Below are positions 54,756-63,569 of a DNA stretch of 64,000 nucleotides, piece after piece (the stretch's first letter is position 1; every line of letters begins with the position of its first letter). The notes beneath the pieces are model-generated. The model had not been told where the DNA came from, made no database searches, and saw nothing but the letters and a program-made list of their open reading frames with translations. This DNA is from Nostoc sp. CHAB 5834 (GTDB lineage Bacteria > Cyanobacteriota > Cyanobacteriia > Cyanobacteriales > Nostocaceae). The stretch spans positions 1 to 64,000 of the forward strand of contig JAIVFU010000011.1 in the NCBI GenBank assembly GCA_020829485.1, written 5' to 3'. A program made the translations under genes and the position numbers.

Positions 54756-55124
54756 TTACCCCAATGTCAACACTCCTGCTGAAAAATCTGCTACTAGTCG
54801 TTTTGTCTGTAACCAACGCACACCCAAAAGAATATTATCGAGCTCATCTCCACCCAGAACTTCTATGGTGAATTCTTCTCCATCTAAAAGCACGGTTCCC
54901 TCATAAAGACTAAACCGTGCTTCTCCCCATGCTGTTTGCATATCTCGTTGTTCATTTATGTTAAGAATCCACCCTAAACTTAGAGCATCTTGGTTATCAA
55001 GTGCTAGCCAACCAGTGAATCCCGTATCTAGAAGTGCATTAACCGATATAATATCTCTATCAGATGTAACCAAACCAACTTCAAAGATTAACTCACTTTG
55101 AGTGTTAAATTCTCCACAAATCAT
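54756..55124 (-). CDS. Retropepsin-like aspartyl protease family protein
   Basis: 122 residues from ATG 55124, which overlaps the stop of the upstream gene as ATGA. A single-domain clan AA protein: the catalytic motif is ALLDTGFTGWLAL, followed by ILLGVRWLQ with the flap/second hydrophobic-hydrophobic-Gly element and ADFSAGVLTLG at the end. Active as a dimer in the family. A two-gene unit with the 105-residue gene upstream is common in cyanobacteria; substrate unknown. Confidence 0.85.
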   Translation of the reverse strand: MICGEFNTQSELIFEVGLVTSDRDIISVNALLDTGFTGWLALDNQDALSLGWILNINEQRDMQTAWGEARFSLYEGTVLLDGEEFTIEVLGGDELDNILLGVRWLQTKRLVADFSAGVLTLG

Positions 55125-55438
55125 ATTCTGCCACAAGTTCCCCTCTCATTGAGACGCATGAGGAGGCGCATTTTATCAGAATATTTTTCACGAGCCTTTG
55201 TTCTGGCAACATCCTCATTTGGATCTATAAAATAGTCTCCACTCTCAGGCTCAATGACTATAAACCAGTCGTAGTGTTCTTTGATTAACTCTGGTTGAAC
55301 TCTGTCAAATACTACTCGACAACGCTGATAAAATACCGCATCTTCAGCTTTGCGTCTGGCTCTTTCTTCTGGTGATAGTTGACGTTCTGGAAATACTCTT
55401 CCTCGACGGGGTGTGTGATTAGAAGATAGTTGTGTCAT
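55121..55438 (-). CDS. Hypothetical partner of the aspartyl protease-like protein
   Basis: 105 residues: basic N-terminus (TPRRGRVFPERQLSPEERARR), then VVFDRVQPELIKEHYDWFIVIEPESGDYFIDPNED. Overlaps the next gene by 4 bp (ATGA), so translation is coupled. No known domain; the gene pair may form a toxin-antitoxin-like or regulatory unit, but there is no direct evidence. Confidence 0.8.
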   Translation of the reverse strand: MTQLSSNHTPRRGRVFPERQLSPEERARRKAEDAVFYQRCRVVFDRVQPELIKEHYDWFIVIEPESGDYFIDPNEDVARTKAREKYSDKMRLLMRLNERGTCGRI

Positions 55439-55580
55439 TTTGTTTACTATTTGATTGGATAAGAGCTTCTTAGTTTCTATATATTCATTATATCTGAAGC
55501 GATCGCCAGGAATAATTTATCAATATTGTTTCATATCAAGCTCTCTTTTTAAAACCTCATATTCATCAATCAAAATCTCA

Positions 55581-55615
55581 AAAAAAAAGCGTAGGGGCAG
55601 CCTACGCTTTTTTTT
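55581..55615. terminator. Bidirectional intrinsic terminator
   Basis: Perfect 15-bp inverted repeat AAAAAAAAGCGTAGG / CCTACGCTTTTTTTT with a 5-base loop GGCAG. GC stem plus T-tract in both directions; it lies just downstream of the DUF3386 gene. Confidence 0.95.
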
Positions 55616-55632
55616 AGATTACAAAATATAGC

Positions 55633-56289
55633 TTAAGCAGCAACAGGTTCCAACAATTTAATATCAGAAAAGATAAATTCTTGAATAGAAACTTGTCCTG
55701 CTGTCTCGGTGCGAATCTCCCGACGATTTAGGATGAAATAGTCACCAACTTTTTCATATTCATCGATAAATTCGCTTCTACCGCCCTTTTGTTCCCCAGT
55801 CTTGGGGTCGTGGTACACAGAATCATAGCTGTGGGATAGGTAGCCTTCCCCGGTGTCGTGACTGCTGAAAGTGTCAATTGTCACATAAGTACCGTGGATT
55901 AAACGGTGAACATGGCATACTTCATTATTGCGGACTTTATATTTATCGCCCTCAGCCTTACCACCCATTAAAAGCTCAACCGCACCAGTTTCATCAGTTT
56001 TACCATAGCTAAACGTATTGGCGCTGTGGGTGTCTTCAAAGCTGCGGCGGATGCGGTGAATTGCTATCTCCCATGCTTGACCATGAATTGCCTTCTGGGC
56101 TGGCTCGTCATCTACATCTAAAACTTCCGCTTTGAGATTGGCACTGATGATCACTTTACCTGTAAACACTTTATCATCATGATTAAAGGTAATATTTGCG
56201 GTATAACCAGGGAAATTTTTGTCCCAAGTGTAGCGGTTCTCATAAGCAGCCCGGAAAAGTTCCTGAGCAGAGAGTTGTGTAACTGTCAT
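55633..56289 (-). CDS. DUF3386 family protein
   Basis: 218 residues of a cyanobacterial/plant-plastid family of unknown function. Visible: LSAQELFRAAYENRYTWDKNFPGYTA, HRIRRSFEDTHSANTFSYG, HVHRLIHGTYVTIDTFSSHD, GRSEFIDEYEKVGDYFILNRREI. Length normal, no signal peptide. Followed 18 bp downstream of its stop by a strong terminator. Divergent from the LuxR-type gene at 56390. Confidence 0.9.
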   Translation of the reverse strand: MTVTQLSAQELFRAAYENRYTWDKNFPGYTANITFNHDDKVFTGKVIISANLKAEVLDVDDEPAQKAIHGQAWEIAIHRIRRSFEDTHSANTFSYGKTDETGAVELLMGGKAEGDKYKVRNNEVCHVHRLIHGTYVTIDTFSSHDTGEGYLSHSYDSVYHDPKTGEQKGGRSEFIDEYEKVGDYFILNRREIRTETAGQVSIQEFIFSDIKLLEPVAA

Positions 56290-56389
56290 GTGCTTCTCCT
56301 AGTCGCTACTGTAATTAGCGTTTTAGTTTCATTGGTATTAGCATAGAAGTAATTGTTGAGGCTTGGATAGTCCCCAACTGGGTACACTT

Positions 56390-57061
56390 ATGGTTAATTT
56401 TCTCCACGCCGTATTTGATGCGATCGCTAATGTCCAGAATGAGCAAGAATTAAGGCTAGCTCTCACGGATAAAATTGGTGAGCATTTTGGCGTGCAAAAT
56501 TGGGGCATTTATTTCCTAGATGAGCAACCAACGGCTCAAATCGATGTTCAGGCTATTCCGGCAGTATGCTTAGAAAGCAATCCAGTCGGGCGCTACGTGG
56601 TTGAGCGTCACGCTCCCGCCCATGAACAGTTATTATTATCACCAAAAGACTGGAAGCATTTTTGCTCGCGTTCCGATCACGAACATGTGATGACTGGGCC
56701 AATTGTTTGCGATGGTCGTCTTGTAGGAACGCTTAACTTAGCTCGTGACAAGGGAAATCCTGCTTTTAATGGCAATGATTTAGCTGATTTGAGTGCCTTA
56801 TGCATTCATTTATCAGCAAAAATGGCAACTCTACGGACAAAACCAAAAATATCCCATTCTCTTTTAGTAAATCCTCTAACAGCGCGTGAGTTAGAAATTG
56901 CCGAGTTAGTGGCGCAGGGGTTAACAAATGCGGAAATTGGGGAAAAACTTTGGATTACGCAAAATTCCGTCAAACAAGCTTTGAAGAGGATGTTTCGTAA
57001 GTTGAAGGTTTCGGCGCGTGCAGAAATGGTGGCCAAGCTGCAAGATATACAAGTTTCTTAA
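56390..57061 (+). CDS. GAF-LuxR type transcriptional regulator
   Basis: 223 residues from ATG 56390; a TTG at 56363 would add nine residues. GAF-like sensor domain at about 8-150, then a LuxR-type helix-turn-helix (LTARELEIAELVAQGLTNAEIGEKLWITQNSVKQALKRMFRKL, given here in two overlapping parts as LTARELEIAELVAQG and ITQNSVKQALKRMF). No receiver domain. Divergent from the DUF3386 gene with about 100 bp between starts, so it may regulate it. Confidence 0.9.
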   Translation: MVNFLHAVFDAIANVQNEQELRLALTDKIGEHFGVQNWGIYFLDEQPTAQIDVQAIPAVCLESNPVGRYVVERHAPAHEQLLLSPKDWKHFCSRSDHEHVMTGPIVCDGRLVGTLNLARDKGNPAFNGNDLADLSALCIHLSAKMATLRTKPKISHSLLVNPLTARELEIAELVAQGLTNAEIGEKLWITQNSVKQALKRMFRKLKVSARAEMVAKLQDIQVS

Positions 57062-57381
57062 AAAGACGTAGTTTCGTTCAATTCCGATTATCAGTTATAA
57101 GTAGTGATAGTTGATGTGACAGAAAGCCCAATTGAACGTCCTAAAAAAAACAAAAAAAGTTCTACAGTGGGAAGAAAAAACAGCTAAAGACGCGAAATTT
57201 CGCGTCTCTAGCAAGGTTTTTGGGCTTAACCCAAGGGTATTGGATTATAGGGGCGGAATATCAATATATTGTGCCCCTACACATACATCTGGTTTAACCA
57301 CTGTAATAGCCTGAAGTTGAAACAAACGATAGTTGTACGGCTCCTACAGTGTTGGTGAATACTATCTAGAATCCCCAGTGA
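57062..57381. other. Intergenic with palindrome and att-like half site
   Basis: No gene. Contains palindrome AGACGCGAAATTTCGCGTCT at 57188-57207, TTAACCCAAGGGTATTG at about 57223, and TCTGGTTTAACCA at 57288-57300, identical to 13 bp of the inverted repeat at 62141-62177. Confidence 0.6.
57288..57300. repeat. Copy of recombination-site-like arm
   Basis: 13 bp TCTGGTTTAACCA identical to 62143-62155. Lies just beyond the 3' end of the seven-gene operon. May be a half site for the recombinase at 62197; chance occurrence is not excluded. Confidence 0.4.
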
Positions 57382-57750
57382 CTAGAATTTATCGTCGCGG
57401 ATCTGAAATCCAGTTTTCCTGTGTAAAAAGCCGGCTACCTGCGTTATCCAGTTTGCAAGACGGTTAAATTTATGCTCAATGGTTTTTTCGTTGTCATTCA
57501 ATCGATATAGATAAATATATTCTTTGTCGCCTTCGTACTTGGTTATGTGTATTTCCAGTTTAGTGTTCGTGACGTTTATCCTATCAACTAAACTGTCTTT
57601 TAAATTGTCAAGTGCCAAAAGCAAACTTGTCTCAACGTGGGAAATCCTACCATTAATATTAGATTCAATTTGAGCAAGTCTGTAGATTGAGCCAATTAAA
57701 GTAAGCAATCCAAGGATAATGGTGAGGGCATTATTAATATCAATTTTCAT
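57382..57750 (-). CDS. Single-TM hypothetical, last gene of collagen-like operon
   Basis: 122 residues: one N-terminal TM segment (ALTIILGLLTLIGSIYRLA) followed by a coiled-coil-like region (ESNINGRISHVETSLLLALD, NEKTIEHKFNRLANWI). Start ATG 57750 directly follows the previous gene's stop. Layout resembles small phage membrane proteins such as holins or spanins, but no family is recognised. Confidence 0.75.
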   Translation of the reverse strand: MKIDINNALTIILGLLTLIGSIYRLAQIESNINGRISHVETSLLLALDNLKDSLVDRINVTNTKLEIHITKYEGDKEYIYLYRLNDNEKTIEHKFNRLANWITQVAGFLHRKTGFQIRDDKF

Positions 57751-58134
57751 TCAAAGCAGCCCTTCTAATTTCAAAGTCCATCGGGCGAATGATGCTAGAG
57801 AATATTGATTAGCTTTCCTGTGTGAAAAAATGCACCCAATATCGCGTAAAATAATTCCTCTAGCCTTCAACCCATCGGGGATTTTTAATTCGATAATTCT
57901 TGGTTCATTCTCTACATAAATATAGTACTTTCCAAATTTATTGCCATCTGGGTAATAAAAACGAAGATATGCACCACTTTTATAAAGTTTTCCCCAATCT
58001 TCTTGATTAAGAATTGTAGTAGTAACCCGAAATATTTCGCTCGTTGTAGATACTGGGAACAATCGCCATTGATTATCTACTAATACGTTCCCTAATTGTT
58101 CCCATGTTCCTATAGCATCGCTGTCGGTAGCCAC
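57751..58134 (-). CDS. Hypothetical protein of collagen-like operon
   Basis: 127 residues, mixed beta-rich sequence (DNQWRLFPVSTTSEIFRVTT, GAYLRFYYPDGNKFGKYYIY). No signal, TM or known domain. Its start overlaps the upstream gene by 25 bp and it abuts the next gene, so it belongs to the same transcript. Confidence 0.75.
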   Translation of the reverse strand: MATDSDAIGTWEQLGNVLVDNQWRLFPVSTTSEIFRVTTTILNQEDWGKLYKSGAYLRFYYPDGNKFGKYYIYVENEPRIIELKIPDGLKARGIILRDIGCIFSHRKANQYSLASFARWTLKLEGLL

Positions 58135-58352
58135 AGGTTTAAATCCTCAATGTAATCATCTGTGTCTAGCATTTCAACATCATTGATGCCGTCAAAAAAA
58201 TCATCAGCATCAATTTGAAAATTCAAAAAACTCTCAATTAAATAGTCAACGCGAGAGACTTCGGCGATTATTTTCCGGCATTCATCTACGGATGGAATAC
58301 GCCCCCCCATAGTGATGCTTACCTGCAACAGTTCTGAGGGGACTATTATCAT
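58110..58352 (-). CDS. Small acidic hypothetical protein of collagen-like operon
   Basis: 80 residues, strongly acidic C-terminal half (DADDFFDGINDVEMLDTDDY). Overlaps the upstream gene by 4 bp (ATGA) and the downstream gene by 25 bp. No domain recognised. Confidence 0.75.
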   Translation of the reverse strand: MIIVPSELLQVSITMGGRIPSVDECRKIIAEVSRVDYLIESFLNFQIDADDFFDGINDVEMLDTDDYIEDLNLWLPTAML

Positions 58353-58948
58353 GGCAAGTATTCAGGCTTGAAACTAATAGTTGCATCAGCATTTAAAGCG
58401 AGTGCCTTTCCTAATAAATCGCTACGCACTTCATCATAAGCAAGAGCGCCAGCAGCATTGGTTCCAAATGGAAAACTGTAACTTGCCCCACCACGTTTTT
58501 TGTAAGTAGTGCCTAGTGTTTTAGAAGTTGCTGGAGTTTCAGTTCCAGTCGGATTAAATACTGTAATAGTGGCAGCCCGAAACTTTCTACCTCTATTTAT
58601 AGGATTAGCCTCATCACTTGTGACATGATTCAAATCAGTAGCAGAACCAATCTGAGCAGTCATAGCACCTTTAGCGCGGTTACTATATTTAACTAGTGTT
58701 GGAGGTGGTGTTGTCGCGGGAGGATTGATGCCAAAAGGATGAATTTTAGCTTCTACAAGTTTTCCTGGATTACTACCAGCTTCACGAGTGTAATTTAATT
58801 TTCGTTTACCAGTTGCAAGCTCCCAATATTTATGGAGTTGCGATCCAGCAGGCGGTTCTGGTAAGTCCGTTGTTCCCTCTGCTGCTCCTGGTGCGCGAAG
58901 CAAAAGTAAAGCATTTTGTAATGATTTTCTGCCGCGATAAAGTCCCAT
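58349..58948 (-). CDS. Hypothetical structural-type protein of collagen-like operon
   Basis: 199 residues, basic, Ala/Thr/Gly-rich (GRKSLQNALLLLRAPGAAEG, TEREAG-like turn, TITVFNPTGTETPATSK, FPFGTNAAGALAYDEVRSDLL). Looks like a beta-rich structural protein, but I cannot place it in a family. Starts 17 bp after the collagen-like gene. Confidence 0.75.
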   Translation of the reverse strand: MGLYRGRKSLQNALLLLRAPGAAEGTTDLPEPPAGSQLHKYWELATGKRKLNYTREAGSNPGKLVEAKIHPFGINPPATTPPPTLVKYSNRAKGAMTAQIGSATDLNHVTSDEANPINRGRKFRAATITVFNPTGTETPATSKTLGTTYKKRGGASYSFPFGTNAAGALAYDEVRSDLLGKALALNADATISFKPEYLP

Positions 58949-58965
58949 GTCTAATTTCTCTCAAA

Positions 58966-61263
58966 TCAAATCTGGTTGAAAATCAACCATAGCAATGCTT
59001 TTGGCACATCTTGCAAATTTGGCTGTGGATTCATATACCCGTAGGCATTTTCAAGAAGTACACCACCCTTGCGTAAAGCGTTGCCAATCTTCCCAACATT
59101 GCCACCGATAACTTCCATACCAGCCGTCAACACGCCCATCATGTTTGATAGCTGATTATGCACATTTACCGATGATTGGTAGATTCTGTTTGCCTTTGCC
59201 CAGCCTTCGGTAATTTGAGCGTAGTTACCCGCGCCGATAGCATCCTCAATGACTTGCTTCGCTGTTTTCCCTAGTATTGTGCCAATACTTATTGGTTCAC
59301 CGTTTAAGCCTTTGGGCAAGATAAAGCCCGTCACTTGATCAATAATCGTTCCCAGCGTTTGTGCAAGGTCGTTACTCAGCATTAAAGCGTTGTGCATTGT
59401 GGCGGCAAACGTCATGATATTGAGTGCCGTATTAACCAAAGTGCTACTGGCAAATGCTGTGATCAGTGCAGTTAGAGCGGTAAATTGTGCCACTAAGAAT
59501 GTTCTTACGCCACCAACTGCACTAGTCGTTACTGTGTTTATATTTGCTCTTGTTGTGGCGTGCTGAGTGATAATCAAACTTCTTAAACTTGCTAAATCTG
59601 CTGGGTTCACGTCAATTCCATCTCTCCCGTTGATTCCGTTTATACCCGGCGTACCTGGCAATCCTTGCCTTCCCGGTAAGCCTTGCCTTCCTGGCAAGCC
59701 ATTAATACCATTCCTGCCGTCACGTCCTGGCGCTCCCGGTGTGCCGGGTAACGTGACAACAGCTGTAATCCCATCTTTGCCAGGTATACCCGGTACACCT
59801 TGTAATCCTCTTTCGCCTTGTCTACCAGGGATGCCCGGATCACCTTTTAATCCTCTTAAACCCTTGACTGTTTGATAAAGTGCGATCGCAGTTAATCCCA
59901 GTGCTATACCTTCACCTGCTTTTCGTAGTGCTTGCCCCGCTAGAGTCTTAGCTTGCTCCCCAATACTTTGTGCTTGGGTTGCCTTCTGGTAGGCAGTTGT
60001 GGCATTGTCGTTAGCTTGCGAGGCATTTCTTACCGCACCATCAGCAGTAATCTGAGCTTGCCGAGCATTTCCGATCGCAGTATCCGCCGCGCCTTGGGCA
60101 CGGGCTGCCGTTACTTGCGCCGCACCAGCTTTTAAGTTAGCCGCCTCACCTATTCCTTTAGCATCAAGCGCGATACCTCTTACCACGCCGATTGCTGACT
60201 CGTTAGCGCCGATACGGTTTTGTATCCCTAGTAACCTGCCAAGTAATCCCGACAACTCTCCACCGAGTGCCACTACCGTGTTTTCAACTGCATCAATACG
60301 CGCTCCTAGCGATTCTCTTGTAGCCATGCCGTCGAGGATGGTGAAGATAGTACCAATGACATTGAATATCTGTAGTATTTGACCCGCTATTCTACCAGTA
60401 GCCGCCAATGCATTTTTACTAATACCAACTGCTTCAGCCGCCTTAACAATTGCATCCCCAACAGCACTTTCGAGTTTAGAAATTGCATTCCCAAGCTGAC
60501 CTAAACGGCCTTTAACTCCTTCGACAATTCCTTTTAATCCTGATACGTCATTTGCAGCATTAAGCGCATTTTTTGACGCGCTAGCAGCGTCAGAAATGGC
60601 ATTACCAGCTTTATTTAACGCATTTGTAGCGGTTATTTTAACTTCTGTGATACTGTCTGACGCTCTCTCAGCAATTCCCTTGGCACTATTAGCGGTATTG
60701 CGAATAGGAGGAATTTCCCCCTCCAACTTTTGCGTTATATTTGCAGCCCGACGCGCTTCTATTTCGTTTCTTCTTGTGAGTTCTCTTAACTCGGTATCTG
60801 TCATTTTTAATGATTGATTTTCTCTCCCTAATCGTGCTGTTTCACCCTCAACGCGTATTAATCTGGCTTGTTCTTCACGCATCTGCCTTGCGTATTCGGC
60901 AGCATTCTTTTCCGCTCTTGTTGCAGTACTGCTAGCCCCCTTTGCCTCTATTTCTGCTAGCCTTACTCTTTCGGTATTTCGCACTACTTCTAAAAAGGCA
61001 TCTGTGGCTTTTTGGGCTGTACTCTCTATCTGTGGTTTTAGCTTGTTAACTACTAGTACTCCACCGGCCGCTACAGCTGTACTAATGTCTGGTTGTAATG
61101 CCGAGCGAGTAGCCTGTATGATCCTATTTTCATCTACTTTGGGGATACGGGCTAATTCAGCTTTTAAATCATTAATTTGGGATTGTAATTTATCGCAGCA
61201 GTCGCACTTTCCAGCACAATCAAGCGCTGATTTTAAATTGCTGATTGTACTAGAAGCGCTCAT
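58966..61263 (-). CDS. Coiled-coil protein with collagen-like domain
   Basis: 765 residues. A Cys cluster near the N-terminus ([15 protein letters not shown]), long Ala-rich coiled coils at about 30-240 and 330-450, a hydrophobic segment ([14 protein letters not shown]) at about 450-465, about 85 residues of Gly-x-y collagen-like sequence ([26 protein letters not shown]) at about 467-552, then further hydrophobic stretches ([17 protein letters not shown]). Reminiscent of phage tail fibre or tape-measure proteins and of cyanobacterial collagen-like surface proteins. No signal peptide. Central gene of a tightly packed seven-gene operon; function unknown. Confidence 0.88.
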   Translation of the reverse strand: MSASSTISNLKSALDCAGKCDCCDKLQSQINDLKAELARIPKVDENRIIQATRSALQPDISTAVAAGGVLVVNKLKPQIESTAQKATDAFLEVVRNTERVRLAEIEAKGASSTATRAEKNAAEYARQMREEQARLIRVEGETARLGRENQSLKMTDTELRELTRRNEIEARRAANITQKLEGEIPPIRNTANSAKGIAERASDSITEVKITATNALNKAGNAISDAASASKNALNAANDVSGLKGIVEGVKGRLGQLGNAISKLESAVGDAIVKAAEAVGISKNALAATGRIAGQILQIFNVIGTIFTILDGMATRESLGARIDAVENTVVALGGELSGLLGRLLGIQNRIGANESAIGVVRGIALDAKGIGEAANLKAGAAQVTAARAQGAADTAIGNARQAQITADGAVRNASQANDNATTAYQKATQAQSIGEQAKTLAGQALRKAGEGIALGLTAIALYQTVKGLRGLKGDPGIPGRQGERGLQGVPGIPGKDGITAVVTLPGTPGAPGRDGRNGINGLPGRQGLPGRQGLPGTPGINGINGRDGIDVNPADLASLRSLIITQHATTRANINTVTTSAVGGVRTFLVAQFTALTALITAFASSTLVNTALNIMTFAATMHNALMLSNDLAQTLGTIIDQVTGFILPKGLNGEPISIGTILGKTAKQVIEDAIGAGNYAQITEGWAKANRIYQSSVNVHNQLSNMMGVLTAGMEVIGGNVGKIGNALRKGGVLLENAYGYMNPQPNLQDVPKALLWLIFNQI

Positions 61264-61264
61264 G

Positions 61265-61648
61265 CTAACTACAATTCCTATTTCTTACTTGATTAGAAAG
61301 TCCTTCAATTTCCGACCATTCACTATTGCTTATACACTTGCCACTACAGCCCGTACCACAGGCTACTTCGCACTCTGAAAGTGATTGATATAAGCCTGGG
61401 GTATTGTGAATTGTTTTTTTTATGCAAGCACCATTAAGGCAATCATACCGAACCTGAATTGGAGTGATTACCAAAGAGTTTGGTTTGTAGCAAGAGAAAA
61501 TTAATTCTGTACCACCATCGAAGACTTTAATGGCTTGACCACCATTACAGACATCGTAGGCAAAGATGCTGTAAGAATCGCCCTCATGAGTTCTTACTAA
61601 ATCTCCAGCGTTAGGGTCTTTGTAAGTGTAAGTATTAACTTTAGCCAT
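61265..61648 (-). CDS. Cys-rich hypothetical protein of collagen-like operon
   Basis: 127 residues with ten or so cysteines concentrated in the C-terminal half ([34 protein letters not shown]), suggesting a disulfide-stabilised or metal-binding module. No signal peptide. Its start shares one base with the previous stop (TAATG) and it ends 1 nt before the collagen-like gene. Confidence 0.78.
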   Translation of the reverse strand: MAKVNTYTYKDPNAGDLVRTHEGDSYSIFAYDVCNGGQAIKVFDGGTELIFSCYKPNSLVITPIQVRYDCLNGACIKKTIHNTPGLYQSLSECEVACGTGCSGKCISNSEWSEIEGLSNQVRNRNCS

Positions 61649-61977
61649 TAGTAATCATCTGGATCGATAACTGAGCCAGTATCAAGTTTTGCTAGATTAA
61701 TTGTTAGTTGGTCAATCCTATATTGCTCGTTATTTACTCCCCGATTAGTGAAACTAGGAAACCCATTGCCTATATATATCGATTGGTCGATATTGGTATC
61801 GAAATTAGTTTGAGTTAGATTAGTTTGACCTTTTAATACAATTCCCGTGAACAGACTTTCAGCCGTATTATTTGCGCTTGGGGTCAATCGCGGCAATGAA
61901 CTTTTTTGGATGGTAATAGTACTTGCATCTTGAGTTGCACCCGCGCCGAAAATATCTGTCAAGCTTAGTTCAACCAT
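61648..61977 (-). CDS. First gene of collagen-like operon, hypothetical
   Basis: 109 residues: SLTDIFGAGATQDASTITIQ, SLFTGIVLKGQTNLTQTNFD, then IYIGNGFPSFTNRGV. Beta-rich with no known domain. Promoter must lie in 61978-62196, divergent from the recombinase gene. Confidence 0.75.
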   Translation of the reverse strand: MVELSLTDIFGAGATQDASTITIQKSSLPRLTPSANNTAESLFTGIVLKGQTNLTQTNFDTNIDQSIYIGNGFPSFTNRGVNNEQYRIDQLTINLAKLDTGSVIDPDDY

Positions 61978-62140
61978 AGAACTGATTTATTTAAATGAAG
62001 TGAATAAATCCGTTGTATGCGTTAGCTAAATTTATGTAAATGTTCCAGTTTTATGTAAAAGCAGTACAAGTGCTGAGGACGTGTAACTGTTGCTGCGAAT
62101 AGGATTGACCTAGTTTTTACTAATAGTCCAAATTAAAAAT

Positions 62141-62177
62141 GTTCTGGTTTAACCAGTTGCAATGGTTAAACCAGAAC
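62141..62177. promoter_or_regulatory. Perfect 15-7-15 inverted repeat beside recombinase gene
   Basis: GTTCTGGTTTAACCA - GTTGCAA - TGGTTAAACCAGAAC, arms perfectly complementary. It ends 19 nt before the recombinase ATG. There is no T-tract, arguing against a terminator. Arm length and 7-bp centre match core sites of tyrosine recombinases; an operator for the recombinase gene is the main alternative. Confidence 0.75.
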
Positions 62178-62196
62178 ACCTATATATTGAAAGAGA

Positions 62197-62781
62197 ATGA
62201 AAAATAACCGCAATGGTCAGGCGGCTATTTTATCTAACACGGAATATTCTAAGATCCGTAACCAGATAAAAAGCCAAAAATATAAACTACTTTTAGACCT
62301 GGCGTGGTACACCGGGGAAAGGTGGGGCGCTTTGGTCAAGCTAAAAGTTGAAGATGTTTACAATTTGTCAGACGGTAGCCCCCGCGAATATATCAATTTT
62401 CGGGCCAGAACTCGCAAAGCTACACCTGACGGCAAACGCAAAACTCGCCAAGTCCCTGTGCATTCAATATTGGCTGAATCACTGTTGGCTTACAAAGCTC
62501 TTACTGATTCTCTGTGGCTGTTCCCTAATCGTGAAGGGGATGAACCAATTACCAGCCGTTGGGCTGATGCGATTTTACGTAAAGCTGTTGACCGAGCCGG
62601 GTTAATAGTTAAAGGTATCAGCACTCACAGCACCCGCCGGAGTTTTATTACCAAGTTACACCGCAACGGAACGGACTTATACACAATCAAGCAGATTACG
62701 GGACACCAGGATTTTAAATCCCTAGAAAGGTATGTAGAAATTGACAGCGATCGCGTCAAGGGAGCTATCAACGCTCTATGA
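62197..62781 (+). CDS. Short tyrosine recombinase/integrase
   Basis: 194 residues, essentially the catalytic domain alone: R42 (TGERWGALVKL), Lys in KRKTRQVP near 80-84, H144-x-x-R147 (HSTRRSF), H170 (TGHQDF) and nucleophile Y179 (LERYVEID). All active-site residues are present. The N-terminal core-binding (SAM-like) domain of lambda-type integrases is missing, as in some small phage and plasmid recombinases. A perfect inverted repeat precedes it, and a 50-codon gene overlaps its stop (ATGA). Confidence 0.92.
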   Translation: MKNNRNGQAAILSNTEYSKIRNQIKSQKYKLLLDLAWYTGERWGALVKLKVEDVYNLSDGSPREYINFRARTRKATPDGKRKTRQVPVHSILAESLLAYKALTDSLWLFPNREGDEPITSRWADAILRKAVDRAGLIVKGISTHSTRRSFITKLHRNGTDLYTIKQITGHQDFKSLERYVEIDSDRVKGAINAL

Positions 62782-62930
62782 ACGCCAAACTCCTATTCCT
62801 GCAAATTGAAATCTTCTTCGAGCGCTTGCAGCAGGGGGAGTACGATCACCCTTTGTATTTGGCTATGGCGCTGGAGAATCTGGCAAATCAGGCGTGGGAT
62901 GAGGTGGATCAGGTTTACCCGAATCTGTGA
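62778..62930 (+). CDS. 50-residue protein overlapping the recombinase gene
   Basis: ATG 62778 overlaps the recombinase stop as ATGA, a coupling arrangement. The product is acidic and helical (LLFLQIEIFFERLQQGEYDH, then LYLAMALENLANQAWDEVDQ). Unrecognised; possibly a partner or directionality factor of the recombinase, by position only. Confidence 0.6.
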   Translation: MNAKLLFLQIEIFFERLQQGEYDHPLYLAMALENLANQAWDEVDQVYPNL

Positions 62931-63031
62931 CAAACCGCATTACCTGGGGATAGGGTGATAAAGCGAATAGGTATTATTTCAGTACAACTGCGACCGCACA
63001 ACTTCCTGCTTTGCGATCGCATTTTTATGAT

Positions 63032-63059
63032 CATTGGGCATTGGGCATTGGGCATTGGG
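63032..63059. repeat. Tandem 7-mer repeat (CATTGGG)4
   Basis: Four perfect copies of CATTGGG upstream of the gene at 63104, same class as (AACCGTC)8 at 11640. Confidence 0.95.
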
Positions 63060-63103
63060 AAAGTGTTATATATTGCCTTGTAACAGGCAATAGAAGAATT
63101 GAA

Positions 63104-63445
63104 ATGAGCAAAGGCGGCCGAAAATCTACGACTTGGCAACCTGGTTGGAACGGTGGCAAGACAACATTAATTCGTGTGCCGATTATCTTGAAAAATGACG
63201 TTTTAGCTTACGCTAGAGCAGTAGACTCTAAACTGAAAACCGACAAATCACGAAACATCCCCATGCTGAAAGGGGATTTTTTGCAGGAGTTCACCCTTGG
63301 GCTGATTGAGAGCTACATCGAATTTAAACGCCACAATTACCACCCTAACCAGAACTCAAGAGTTCTGGACACTAATACCCGCGCTTGGGACGAGCTGCGG
63401 AAATTTCAGAAGCTGCTGCGGGAGTCTCCTGAAAAGTTGAATTAG
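63104..63445 (+). CDS. KGGRKST-type small cyanobacterial protein
   Basis: 113 residues from ATG 63104; an upstream frame to 63011 runs through the heptamer repeat and is not credible. Begins SKGGRKSTTWQPGWNGGKTT, IRVPIILKNDVLAYARAVD, which resembles ribbon-helix-helix-type DNA-binding proteins found on cyanobacterial mobile elements. Helical C-terminus. Function unknown; accessory gene of the recombinase region. Its 3' end overlaps the convergent gene at 63372. Confidence 0.75.
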   Translation: MSKGGRKSTTWQPGWNGGKTTLIRVPIILKNDVLAYARAVDSKLKTDKSRNIPMLKGDFLQEFTLGLIESYIEFKRHNYHPNQNSRVLDTNTRAWDELRKFQKLLRESPEKLN

Positions 63446-63569
63446 CTGAAAAGCCTTTGCGGCAAGTTTGACAAAACCAGCGCTGAACAACAGCACCGTG
63501 GGCTAGGGTATAGCTGCCGTGCTTAAAAACTAGCATTCCCTGGCATCTTGGGCATGGGGGGCGATTCAT
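63372..63569 (-). CDS. Small zinc-ribbon protein (IS1/InsA-like N-terminus)
   Basis: 65 residues with a four-cysteine zinc ribbon: CPRCQGMLVFKHG, then RWFCQTCRKGFSAN. This pattern starts many transposases and their accessory proteins. Overlaps the convergent gene at 63104-63445 by 74 bp and the upstream gene by 47 bp. Probably expressed, but the overlaps leave doubt. Confidence 0.6.
   Translation of the reverse strand: MNRPPCPRCQGMLVFKHGSYTLAHGAVVQRWFCQTCRKGFSANSTFQETPAAASEISAARPKRGY

Noticed and set aside
57132..57314. 60-codon open frame
   Set aside because: Crosses the AGACGCGAAATTTCGCGTCT palindrome and other repeats; spurious.
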